Positions 53,555 through 61,154 of a stretch of 64,000 nucleotides of DNA are shown here, piece after piece; the first letter of the stretch is position 1, and the number at the start of each line of letters is the position of its first letter. The notes beneath the pieces were generated by a model. That model worked only from the letters and a program-made list of their open reading frames with translations, did no database searches and had not been told where the DNA came from. The position numbers and the translations under genes are program-made. This stretch comes from Amorphoplanes digitatis (GTDB lineage Bacteria > Actinomycetota > Actinomycetes > Mycobacteriales > Micromonosporaceae). Where the stretch lies: positions 4,148,501-4,212,500 of the forward strand of contig NZ_JACHNH010000001.1 of assembly GCF_014205335.1 (NCBI RefSeq), written 5' to 3'.

Positions 53555-54763
53555 ATGACGAAACCTGATAGCCCACTGTGGAAATTCGGGGCGGGCACCA
53601 TGGCGCTGGTGACGGCGTTCGCTGTCGTCGCCGCCTGCGGGTCGGACGCCGACGACAAAGCGGCGCCCGCCGCGTCCGGCCCGCACAGCGCGCACGCGGG
53701 CGGGTCGTCAGCTCCACCGAAGCCGCTGCGCGCCGGCGAGCGGTTCGTCGACCTGAGGATGGCCGAGGCCTACACGCCCGCGCCGCCGGAGGGCGGCGGC
53801 TCGGACGAGTACCGGTGCCAGGCGATCGATCCGGGCCTGACCAGGACGGCGTTCCTGACCGGGACCCAATTCGCACCGGAGAACGTCGCCATCGCGCACC
53901 ACGCCATCGTGTACGCGGTGCCGCCGGGCGGCGCCGCCGCGGTGCGCGAACAGGACGCGAAGACCCCTGGTCTGGGCTGGCAGTGTTTCGGCGGGACCGG
54001 CGTGGCCGGCGCCGAGGTCGAAGAGGGGGACGCGGCGTGGGTGGACACCTGGGCGCCGGGCGCCACGGAGACGCTGCTCGACCAGGACGCCGGCTACAAG
54101 CTGGAGCCAGGCAGCCTGCTCGTCCTCCAGATCCACTACAACCTGCTCGCGACCGACGGCAAGCCGACCGGGTCGGACCGCTCGGCGGTGCGGCTGCGGC
54201 TGACGGACGGCACGCCGCAGACCCGGGAACTCGAAACGTGGTCGGTCGACGCGCCGACCGACCTGCCCTGCGCCGCCGACGAGTCGGGTCCGCTCTGTAA
54301 CCGGGCGGCCTCGATCGCGGACGTGACGAAGCGGTTCGGGCCGGACGTCGGCGAAATGGCGGACCGTCAGGTGGAGGAGTGCGGCCGGGGCGTGCCGAAG
54401 CCCGGTGACACCCAGACCTGCGACCACGAGGTGGAGGCGCCGATGACGCTGTTCGCCGGTTTCGGCCACATGCACATGCTCGGACGGGCCTTGAAGGTCG
54501 AACTCAACCCGGGCACGCCGAACGCCAAGGTCGTCCTGGACGTGCCGCAGTTCAACTTCGACAACCAGCGGCTGGTGAAGCTGCCGTCGCCGGTGGAGGT
54601 CGGTCCGGGGGACACCCTGCGGGTGACGTGTACGCACGACGTAGGGCTGCGCAAACTGCTGCCGCAGCTGAGGAAGCTGCCGCCCCGCTACGTGGTGTGG
54701 GGCGACGGCACCAGCGACGAGATGTGTACGGGCATCATGACGGTCTCCCTCCGCAAGTCCTGA
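53555..54763 (+). CDS. Lipoprotein with copper type II monooxygenase fold (PHM-like)
   Basis: The 402-residue protein has a lipobox signal ending FAVVAACG, so it sits on the outer face of the membrane. Two copper sites of the peptidyl-alpha-monooxygenase/dopamine-hydroxylase fold are visible. CuH-type ligands are the His pair in IAHHAIVY and the His in LQIHYNL. CuM-type ligands are the two His in FGHMHMLGR and a Met in TSDEMCTG. The full enzyme set therefore seems present, which is rare in bacteria. The product or substrate is unknown. It is divergent from the MMPL gene; a strong terminator follows. Confidence 0.82.
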   Translation: MTKPDSPLWKFGAGTMALVTAFAVVAACGSDADDKAAPAASGPHSAHAGGSSAPPKPLRAGERFVDLRMAEAYTPAPPEGGGSDEYRCQAIDPGLTRTAFLTGTQFAPENVAIAHHAIVYAVPPGGAAAVREQDAKTPGLGWQCFGGTGVAGAEVEEGDAAWVDTWAPGATETLLDQDAGYKLEPGSLLVLQIHYNLLATDGKPTGSDRSAVRLRLTDGTPQTRELETWSVDAPTDLPCAADESGPLCNRAASIADVTKRFGPDVGEMADRQVEECGRGVPKPGDTQTCDHEVEAPMTLFAGFGHMHMLGRALKVELNPGTPNAKVVLDVPQFNFDNQRLVKLPSPVEVGPGDTLRVTCTHDVGLRKLLPQLRKLPPRYVVWGDGTSDEMCTGIMTVSLRKS

Positions 54764-54774
54764 GGAAGCGTCGA

Positions 54775-54808
54775 ACGTGTGTGAGCTCAGCTTTGAGCTC
54801 ACACACGT
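54775..54808. terminator. Bidirectional terminator hairpin
   Basis: ACGTGTGTGAGCTC (54775-54788) pairs perfectly over 14 bp with GAGCTCACACACGT (54795-54808) across the loop AGCTTT. It lies between the convergent copper-protein and LuxR-regulator genes. Confidence 0.85.
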
Positions 54809-54855
54809 CGACACGGAACGGGCTGTGGGCGTGCAGGCGGACCCGAGATGAAGTG

Positions 54856-55521
54856 CTAAACCGGCCGGGCGAGTCTCAGGTCATAGGCGAGGATGACGGC
54901 CTGGATCCGGTCCCGTGCGCCGATCTTGGCGAGGACCCGCCCGACGTGGGTCTTCACCGTCGACTCCGACAGCGTGAACCGTTGCGCGATCTCGCCGTTG
55001 GTGAGGCCATGGCCGATGGCGACGAGGACCTGACGCTCACGGCCGGTCAGGAAGTTCAGCCGAGGATCCTCCCGCACGGGCCCGCAGAGGTCATCGTCGA
55101 GCCGGTCGGCGAACGCGTCGAGCAGCCGCCGGGTCAGCGCCGGCGCGATCACCGCGTCCCCGGCGGCGACGGCCCGGATGCCGGCGAGCAACTCCTCCGG
55201 GCGGATGTCCTTGAGCAGGAAACCGCTCGCCCCGGCCCGCAGCGCGGCGAACGCGTACCGCTCCACGTCGAACGTCGTCAGCACCAGGATCCGCGAACGC
55301 CCACCGGCCGCGACGACGCGCCGGGTGGCCTCGATCCCGTCGACGCCCGGCATGCGGATGTCCATCAGCACCACGTCGGGACGCAGCTCGGTGATCCGCC
55401 GAACGGCCTCGGCGCCGTTCTCGGCCTCGCCGACGATCTCGGTGTCGGGGGTGCTCTCCAGCAGCACGCGAAACCCGAAGCGTTGCAGCGGCTGGGCGTC
55501 CACCACGAACACAGAGATCAT
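54856..55521 (-). CDS. LuxR/NarL-family response regulator
   Basis: The 221-residue regulator has a receiver domain with Asp54 in VVLMDIRMPGVDG, Thr and Lys in VLTTFDVERYA and FLLKDIRPEE, and a LuxR helix-turn-helix (GLTNGEIAQRFTLSESTVKT). The acidic pair is reduced to a single Asp at position 8. The ATG at 55521 has AGGCGG upstream. Its partner kinase gene has been lost: a short kinase tail (55535-55636) directly precedes it, so it may now be driven by another kinase or be constitutive. Confidence 0.92.
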   Translation of the reverse strand: MISVFVVDAQPLQRFGFRVLLESTPDTEIVGEAENGAEAVRRITELRPDVVLMDIRMPGVDGIEATRRVVAAGGRSRILVLTTFDVERYAFAALRAGASGFLLKDIRPEELLAGIRAVAAGDAVIAPALTRRLLDAFADRLDDDLCGPVREDPRLNFLTGRERQVLVAIGHGLTNGEIAQRFTLSESTVKTHVGRVLAKIGARDRIQAVILAYDLRLARPV

Positions 55522-55534
55522 GAATGGCCGCCTT

Positions 55535-55636
55535 TCAGGGTCGGATGGACGATCCGGTCGCCGTCCTGTGGGGGCCGACGCTGACCGTGCCGCCGTAGAG
55601 CGCGGCGCGTTCGGCCATGCCGGCGAGGCCATTCAT
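55535..55636 (-). pseudogene. Histidine-kinase C-terminal remnant
   Basis: The 33-codon frame reads NGLAGMAERAALYGGTVSVG. That matches the G-box and final strand of HATPase domains that end NarL-type kinases. It shifts frame before the last few residues (DRIVHPTLKGGHS in another frame). The rest of the kinase is gone and a copy of the 50-base promoter element is fused directly in front, evidence for a deletion joining promoter to kinase tail. Confidence 0.65.
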
Positions 55637-55673
55637 ACCGAGCGAACCTGAAACGACCGTTAGAACGGCGCTC
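55625..55673 (+). repeat. Repeated promoter/operator element, copy 2
   Basis: This second copy of the element at 53414 differs at about five positions and keeps the palindromic core ACCGTTAGAACGG (55656-55668). It lies in front of the kinase remnant and LuxR regulator gene. The element may carry a promoter plus a repressor site, joining this gene to the MMPL gene in one regulon. Confidence 0.6.
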
Positions 55674-55740
55674 AGGCCGGTCTGACGCCCGGAGTGTGGT
55701 CCGGCGAAGCATTGACGGGCGATTACAGGAACTGTAAGTT

Positions 55741-55770
55741 CTTGCATCAACTTTCATGAATTGTTTCATG
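55741..55770. promoter_or_regulatory. Candidate operator before the amylase gene
   Basis: CATGAA (55755-55760) and TTCATG (55765-55770) form a perfect inverted repeat with a 4-base spacer, preceded by CTTGCA at 55741 and the related TTTCATGAA overlap. A-T-rich dyads of this sort are typical of LacI-type sugar regulators that control amylases. No such regulator gene is in the window. Confidence 0.5.
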
Positions 55771-55810
55771 GGGGTTACGGCCGGTGCGCGGCCAACGATG
55801 AGGAGCAGTC

Positions 55811-57241
55811 ATGGCCAGGAGACGGTGGACGGCGGCTGGAACAGTGATGGCCGCCTTGGTCGCGACCGCCGCCGGCGCGCTGGGAGGGCAGTCGCCCGCC
55901 CAGGCGGCGCCGGGAGCGAAGGATGTCATCGTCACCCTCTTCGAGTGGAACTGGAACTCGGTGGCCCGCGAGTGCCGCGACTACATCGGGCCCAAGGGTT
56001 ACGGCTACGTGCAGGTGTCGCCGCCGCAGGAGCACCGCCGCGGCGGCCAGTGGTGGGTCGCCTACCAGCCGGTCAGCTACAAGATCGAATCCAACAAGGG
56101 CACCCGCGGCCAGTTCGCGGACATGGTGCGGGACTGTCACAACGCCGGGGTGAAGGTGATCGCCGACGCGGTCGTCAACCACATGGCCGAGGGCTCGGGT
56201 ACCGGCTGGGCGGGTAGCTCGTACACGAACCGCGATTTTCCCGGCACCTACGCGAGCTGGGACTTCCACGACGGTTGCCTGATCAACGAGGCCGACTACC
56301 GCACGGACGCGTGGCGGGTGCGCAACTGCGACCTCGTCCGGCTGCCCGACCTCAAGACCGAGAGCGACGCCGTTCGCAACCGGCTCGCCGGCTACTTCAA
56401 CGACCTGCTCAGCCTCGGCGTGGACGGCTTCCGCGTCGACGCGGCGAAGCACATGACGCCCGCCGACATCGCGGCGGTGCGGGGCAAACTCAGCCGATCC
56501 GCGTACGTCGTGCAGGAGATGATCCAGGGCGACGGCGAGGTGATCCAGCCGCAGGAGTACACATCGGCGGGCGAGGTGCACGAGTTCCGGTACGGCCGCG
56601 ACCTCAAGCGGGTCTTCCAGCAGGAGCGGCTCTCCTACCTGCAGAACTTCGGCGAGGCCTGGGGCCACCTCAACGGCACCGTCGCGGTTCCCTTCGTCGA
56701 CAACCATGACACCCAGCGCAACGGCTCGACACTGACCTACCGCGACGGCGCCACCTACACCCTGGCGAACGTCTTCATGCTCGCGTGGCCGTACGGGTCG
56801 CCGTCGGTGATGTCCGGTTTCGAGTTCGGCAACAACGATCAAGGTGCGCCGCAGGGCTCCGACGGCCGCATCAAGGACGTGACGTGCTTCAACGGCCAGT
56901 GGAAGTGTGAGCACCGCTGGCCCGAGATCGGCAACATGGTGGCGTTCCACAACACCGTCAAGGGCACCGGCGTCAACGACTGGTGGAGCAACGGCAACGA
57001 CCAGATCGCCTTCGGGCGGGGCGACCGCGGTTTCGTGGTCATCAACCACGAGGGCGGCTCGCTGACGCGTACCTTCCAGACCGGGCTGGCGCCCGGCGTC
57101 TACTGCGACGTGGTGCACGGCGAACGCGCCGGGAGCGGCTGCACGGGCCCCACCGTCACGGTCGACGGTGCACGACGGGCGACCATCACCGTCGGACCTC
57201 ACGACGCGGTCGGCCTGCACGTCAACGCCCGGGCGGCCTGA
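55811..57241 (+). CDS. amy: Secreted alpha-amylase, GH13
   Basis: The 476-residue enzyme has a Tat- or Sec-like signal peptide (MARRRWTAAGTVMAALVATA). Its GH13 catalytic barrel is complete: nucleophile Asp in GVDGFRVDAAKH, acid/base Glu in VVQEMIQG, third Asp in FVDNHDTQR, and the region KVIADAVVNHMAEG for calcium. It would hydrolyse starch outside the cell. A C-terminal beta domain follows the barrel; no separate starch-binding domain is present. AGGAGC precedes the ATG. A palindrome upstream suggests sugar-controlled expression. Confidence 0.95.
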   Translation: MARRRWTAAGTVMAALVATAAGALGGQSPAQAAPGAKDVIVTLFEWNWNSVARECRDYIGPKGYGYVQVSPPQEHRRGGQWWVAYQPVSYKIESNKGTRGQFADMVRDCHNAGVKVIADAVVNHMAEGSGTGWAGSSYTNRDFPGTYASWDFHDGCLINEADYRTDAWRVRNCDLVRLPDLKTESDAVRNRLAGYFNDLLSLGVDGFRVDAAKHMTPADIAAVRGKLSRSAYVVQEMIQGDGEVIQPQEYTSAGEVHEFRYGRDLKRVFQQERLSYLQNFGEAWGHLNGTVAVPFVDNHDTQRNGSTLTYRDGATYTLANVFMLAWPYGSPSVMSGFEFGNNDQGAPQGSDGRIKDVTCFNGQWKCEHRWPEIGNMVAFHNTVKGTGVNDWWSNGNDQIAFGRGDRGFVVINHEGGSLTRTFQTGLAPGVYCDVVHGERAGSGCTGPTVTVDGARRATITVGPHDAVGLHVNARAA

Positions 57242-57459
57242 TCCGCGGCTGGTGCCGGGCCGGCCGGTCCGGGCGAACTGAACTGAAGCCCGAAAGCCCG
57301 GGGATTCACCATGAGGCCTGCAAGAAACAGGTTGCTGCACATGGTTCGGCCGTCGAACATCAGCGATGTGAGCCGAAGCCTGCGAACAGATCCCCGGCCG
57401 CGCCAGGCACTACGTCACGCCACCTTGCTCGAGCGGGTGCGGGCGGGTACGAGTGGCTC

Positions 57460-58127
57460 GTGGTGAATGCCCGACCCCGAATCGACGGCACGCTTGTGAG
57501 AAAACTGCTCGAAACGCAGTTCCCGCAATGGGCCGGTCTGCCGCTGCGAGTGGCCGTGCCGGGCGGATCGGACCACGTCATTCATCGGCTCGGCGACGAG
57601 CTCGCGGTCCGGTTGCCGCGGCACGCCGGCGCCATCGGTCAGGCCGAGAAGGAGCATCGGTGGCTGCCACGACTGGCCCCACACCTGCCGCTGGCCATCC
57701 CGGTACCGATCGCGTCACACGTGCTGCGATCACGCAGGTTGCCGGGGTCTTCGACGCGGTCGCCCTGACCTCGGTGTGGGAGGCGGCGCTGAGAGCACCG
57801 GGGTGGAGTCGCCCGCCGGTATGGTTCCACGGCGACTTTCATACCGGCAACGTCCTGACCATGAACGGCCAGGTCAGCGCCGTGATCGACTTCGGCGGGC
57901 TCGGCGTGGGTGATCCGGCACGGGACATGACCATCGCGTTCACTCTCCTGTCGCGCACCACGCGTACGGTCTTCCGCTCCGAGCTCGGCGTGGACGACGC
58001 AACGTGGGCCAGAAGTCGTGGATGGGCACTCGCCACCGGCCTGAATGCCTATCGCTCGTACGCCGCCACCGATGCGCGGGTGGCCGCACAGACCACCCGG
58101 CAGGTCGCGGAGGCGCTCATCGGTTGA
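57460..58127 (+). pseudogene. Aminoglycoside/macrolide phosphotransferase-like gene, broken
   Basis: The front part (from the GTG at 57460) reads RIDGTLVRKLLETQFPQWAG and then RVAVPGGSDHVIHRLGDELA, the N-lobe of APH-family kinases. After about 57715 the frame changes and the sequence jumps to ITQVAGVFDAVALTSVWEAA. The C-lobe follows with VWFHGDFHTGNVLTMN (catalytic Asp) and AVIDFGGLGVGDPA. About 65 residues between the lobes are missing and the frame is shifted, so the product cannot be intact. The active-site residues themselves remain in the tail. Confidence 0.75.
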
Positions 58128-58184
58128 TCGACCTGCGGTGGCCCTGGCGGTGGGGTCGAACCGGTGGCCTTTCCGGTGTGAGCG

Positions 58185-58211
58185 GGGCGGGCCGGCACGA
58201 CCGGCCCGCCC
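58185..58211. terminator. Bidirectional terminator hairpin
   Basis: GGGCGGGCCGG (58185-58195) pairs perfectly over 11 bp with CCGGCCCGCCC (58201-58211) across the loop CACGA. It lies between the broken phosphotransferase and the convergent SCO5389-family gene. Confidence 0.8.
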
Positions 58212-58217
58212 GCGTTC

Positions 58218-58607
58218 TCAGCAGTTGCGCAGCTCGGGGGACTGGTTGAGCAGCTGGCCCCGCGCCGAGACGAACGCCTGGTAGCGCTCGCCGCCGACCG
58301 CGCTGAAGCGGAAGGCCGCGACCCGGTGGCAGTTCTGGAACGCGAGCTTCGCGCCGAAGTGGCGCTCGAGGCCGCCCCGGATCGCGTCGCTGGCCAGGGC
58401 GCGCAGGAGCTGGCCGCGCTCCACCTCGGACGGCGGCGGGATCTCGTGGTCGGCGAACTCCGTGCCGTCCTTCAGGTCGCTCATCACCGAGCTGACGACC
58501 TCCCACGCGTAGGGCAGCGAGGTGCGGACGCAGTCGACGAACTCGGCGTCGGAGACCTCGCCGCGCTCGGCGACGGAGAGCAGGTCGGGGGAGACGTTCA
58601 GGGACAT
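58218..58607 (-). CDS. SCO5389-family protein
   Basis: The 129-residue protein follows the actinobacterial SCO5389 family along its length. DLLSVAERGEVSDAEFVDCV leads to RTSLPYAWEVVSS, then RGQLLRALASDAIRGGLERH and a tail ending in QLLNQSPELRNC. The function of the family is unknown. The ATG at 58607 has AAGGAA upstream. A perfect 10-bp hairpin lies at 58631-58653 and a Zur-box-like dyad at 58667-58681, so the gene may be metal-controlled and have a regulated leader. Confidence 0.82.
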   Translation of the reverse strand: MSLNVSPDLLSVAERGEVSDAEFVDCVRTSLPYAWEVVSSVMSDLKDGTEFADHEIPPPSEVERGQLLRALASDAIRGGLERHFGAKLAFQNCHRVAAFRFSAVGGERYQAFVSARGQLLNQSPELRNC

Positions 58608-58630
58608 GACGTTCCTTCCGGTACGGGGAC

Positions 58631-58681
58631 GTCGCCGGCGGCGCGCCGGCGACAAACCCATCTTGTTGGGAACGGTTTTCA
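58631..58681 (-). promoter_or_regulatory. Leader hairpin and Zur-box-like dyad before SCO5389-family gene
   Basis: GTCGCCGGCG (58631-58640) pairs perfectly with CGCCGGCGAC (58644-58653) in the 5' leader. At 58667-58681 lies TGGGAACGGTTTTCA, a dyad that keeps the TG..AA...TT..CA pattern of zinc-uptake-regulator boxes. Similarity to known boxes is partial, so this is a lead rather than a call. Confidence 0.35.
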
Positions 58682-58721
58682 TTGTAAAGTTCACCGCGCC
58701 GGTTTCACCTGTACGAGCCCG

Positions 58722-59630
58722 TCAGGCGCTGAGCAGCGCCCAGCTGCGGCGATCACCCCAGATCGAGTACGGGTCGAGGTAGGGCCGGACCAGAGTGGTC
58801 AGCTCCGCGTCGCCGACGCCGCGCAGCTCGGCCTGGGCGATCTTGCGGACGGTGCCGGCGAGGATGTCGGCGAGCTGGATCCGGGGCTCGGCCTCCGCCG
58901 GCGTGAGCCGTAGCCCGGCCAGCCGCAGCGGCGGCGCCAGCAGCGGACCGATGCGGCTGAAGCGCCCGTCCGGCGGCATCATCACCTTGTCGTGCAGGAT
59001 CGACACCGGCGTACCGTCGGCGCCCCAGCGCCCGACCGTGCGTACCACCGCGGGGATCAGCGGATCGAGCACGCAGAGCGAGGGTTCGTCGCGCAGCCGG
59101 ACCCGGAACGCCTCGGCGCGCGCCCGGCCGCCGAGCTCGCCGGCCAGCCGGTAGAAGGTCTCGACCGGGCCGCGGACGTCCTGGCGGTGCCGGCCGCACA
59201 GCAGGCGGTTGGCGGCCACCAGGTAGTCGTGGCCGGGGCGGCCGGCGAACAGCTGATCGGACAGGGCCCGGGCCGGGCGGTCGGCGGACAGGCCGGCGGT
59301 GGTCGGGTCGGCGAGCAGCAGGTCGGTGAGCTTGCCGAGGACGAAGTAGACCTTGTCGATGACGTAGACGTGCGCGCGCCGGAACAGCGGGCTGGACGGC
59401 CCGAGCAGCCAGACCAGCACCGACCGGGGCAGCTCCAACAGGTGGCCGGCCCGGTGCTGGGCCGCCGGTGCGCGGATCCGGCCGCGCAGCTCCGTGAGGC
59501 AGGCCCGCGCGGTGTCCGCGGACAGGCGCACGGCCGCATGTGCGAACACGTCGGTGGTGGTGTCGATGAGCTTCTCGCCCTCGTATCCGGACTCGTCACA
59601 CGCGACCTCGACCGCCTCCACGGAAAGCAT
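58722..59630 (-). CDS. DUF3800 protein
   Basis: The 302-residue protein begins with the DUF3800 hallmark VACDESGYEG and shows a later LADILAGTVRKIAQAEL, the acidic residues of an RNase-H-like fold. In many bacteria DUF3800 genes sit in phage-defence islands, but no partner is adjacent here. A nuclease activity is predicted from the fold, not demonstrated. It is convergent neither with the methyltransferase nor with the SCO5389-family gene; it shares the strand with the latter. Confidence 0.8.
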   Translation of the reverse strand: MLSVEAVEVACDESGYEGEKLIDTTTDVFAHAAVRLSADTARACLTELRGRIRAPAAQHRAGHLLELPRSVLVWLLGPSSPLFRRAHVYVIDKVYFVLGKLTDLLLADPTTAGLSADRPARALSDQLFAGRPGHDYLVAANRLLCGRHRQDVRGPVETFYRLAGELGGRARAEAFRVRLRDEPSLCVLDPLIPAVVRTVGRWGADGTPVSILHDKVMMPPDGRFSRIGPLLAPPLRLAGLRLTPAEAEPRIQLADILAGTVRKIAQAELRGVGDAELTTLVRPYLDPYSIWGDRRSWALLSA

Positions 59631-59731
59631 TGTCGCGTCGCGCCACCTGTGTAGAGAACCCTCGAATCGGCGGCCGGTACGCGCGCAGCGCCGGACGGTC
59701 GGGAACCTGCGCGCGGCGGTAGGTTCGTGTC

Positions 59732-60454
59732 GTGCTCGACTACGACCGGGAAGCCGACCGCTATGACGACTCGCGCGGGGGAGAGGCGCGGGCCGACGAG
59801 GCGGCCCGGGCCGTCGAGCGCCTGCTGCCCTCCGGCGCCGGCACGGTGATCGACGTCGGCGCCGGTACCGGGATCGTCAGCACCCGGCTGCGGCGACCGG
59901 GGCGGGTCGTCGTCGCGGTCGACCGGTCGTCCGGGATGCTCACCCGCGCCGCCGGGCGCCTCGGCGGGCGCGTCGTGCGCGGCGACGCCACCCGGCTCCC
60001 GCTGCGGCCGGGCCGGGCCGACGCGGTCGTCTCGGTCTGGCTGCTGCACCTGCTGAGCGACGCCGCCCCGGTCGTAGCGGAGGCCGCGCGGGTGCTGCGC
60101 CCGGGCGGGGTACTGATCACCACCGTCGACAAGGAACAGTCGCGCCTGGTCAGCCCGAGCGATCTCGCCGACCTGGCGGCGGTGCCGCGGCGCGAGCACG
60201 GCCCGGCGGCCGCCGACGCCCGGGAGCGCGTCACGGCGCTGGCCGCCGCGTCCGGGCTGGTGCCCGCCGGGGAGACGACGTTCGTCGGCGTCGGGCAGGG
60301 GCGCTCCCCGCGTGAACTGCGCGGGGCGCCGGCCGGCTGGCTGCGGGAGCTGGACCTGGCCGCGCTGCCGGATCAGGACCGGCGGCGCCCCGACCCGGTG
60401 TACACCCTGGTGGCGTTCAGGAGGACGACGTCCACCGCATCGACAGGCCGGTAG
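59732..60454 (+). CDS. Class I SAM-dependent methyltransferase
   Basis: The 240-residue enzyme has the SAM-binding motif I VIDVGAGTGIVSTRL, the acidic motif II VVVAVDRSSGML, and motif III DAVVSVWLLHLLSDAAPVV followed by LRPGGVLITTVDK. This is the Methyltransf_11 / UbiE-like fold. The start GTG at 59732 lies 102 bases after the divergent DUF3800 start. Substrate unknown. It is convergent with the GntR gene and overlaps its end by 38 bases. Confidence 0.9.
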   Translation: MLDYDREADRYDDSRGGEARADEAARAVERLLPSGAGTVIDVGAGTGIVSTRLRRPGRVVVAVDRSSGMLTRAAGRLGGRVVRGDATRLPLRPGRADAVVSVWLLHLLSDAAPVVAEAARVLRPGGVLITTVDKEQSRLVSPSDLADLAAVPRREHGPAAADARERVTALAAASGLVPAGETTFVGVGQGRSPRELRGAPAGWLRELDLAALPDQDRRRPDPVYTLVAFRRTTSTASTGR

Positions 60455-61154
60455 CGGCGCGCTCGGTGCGTACCTCCATGACCGTGCCCAGGATCGTCGC
60501 CCGGTCGACGACGATCGGCTGGTCGTCCAGGCCGTAGGTGATCCGGTCCGAGACGAACACCGGGGTGCCCGCCTGCTGCCGCAGCAGGTCCGCCACCGGG
60601 GCGGACAGCAGCTCCGGGCGCAGCACCTCCGAGGCCCGGTGCACGACCACGCCGTGACCGGCGAGCGCCGCGTACAGGGAGGTCGCGCTCAGGTCCGTGT
60701 CGCGCAGGGCGGCGCCGGCGGGCGCGCGGACCCAGGAGAGCTGATGCACGGCGGGGCGGCCGGCCAGCAGGCGCAGTCGCTCCAGCCGCAGCGCCCGGTC
60801 GGTGCCGAGCCACGCCGCCACCCAGGCGGGCGGGCGGCGCAGCGTCTGGCCCAGGATCTCGGTGCTGACCGTGCGGCCCTGCGCGCGCAGGTCCTCGGCC
60901 AGCCCGCGCAGCGAGTCCAGGCGGTAGGTCGCCTTCGGCTCGGCCACGAACGTGCCGCGGCCCGGCTGCTGCGAGAGCAGGCCGTCGTCCTCCAGCTGCC
61001 GCAGGGCCTGGCGCAGCGTCACCAGCGTCACCCCGTACGCGGAGCTGAGCTCGCGCTGCGGCGGCAGCGCGGAGCCCGGCGGCAGCTCACCGCCGCGGAT
61101 CTTCGCGGTGAGGTCAGCCGCGATGACCTGATATTTCGGCGTGCGGCGTTCCAG
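60417..61154 (-). CDS. GntR-family regulator with UTRA domain
   Basis: The 245-residue protein has a GntR winged helix (GELPPGSALPPQRELSSAYG and TLVTLRQALRQLEDDGLLSQ) and a UTRA ligand domain (RPAVHQLSWVRAPAGAALRD). Similarity starts at about ERRTPKYQVIAADL, and the only start near it is a CTG at 61154 preceded by GGGGGTG. In frame upstream an ATG at 61265 is available but would lie deep inside trpA. The gene overlaps the trpA 3' end by 41 bases, so trpB, trpA and the regulator form one operon. A long dyad before trpB is probably its operator. Confidence 0.82.
   Translation of the reverse strand: MERRTPKYQVIAADLTAKIRGGELPPGSALPPQRELSSAYGVTLVTLRQALRQLEDDGLLSQQPGRGTFVAEPKATYRLDSLRGLAEDLRAQGRTVSTEILGQTLRRPPAWVAAWLGTDRALRLERLRLLAGRPAVHQLSWVRAPAGAALRDTDLSATSLYAALAGHGVVVHRASEVLRPELLSAPVADLLRQQAGTPVFVSDRITYGLDDQPIVVDRATILGTVMEVRTERAATGLSMRWTSSS

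Noticed and set aside
53414..55673. Composite transposon bounded by the two 50-base repeats
   Set aside because: No transposase or target-site duplication; the repeats contain an operator-like palindrome and stand in promoter positions.
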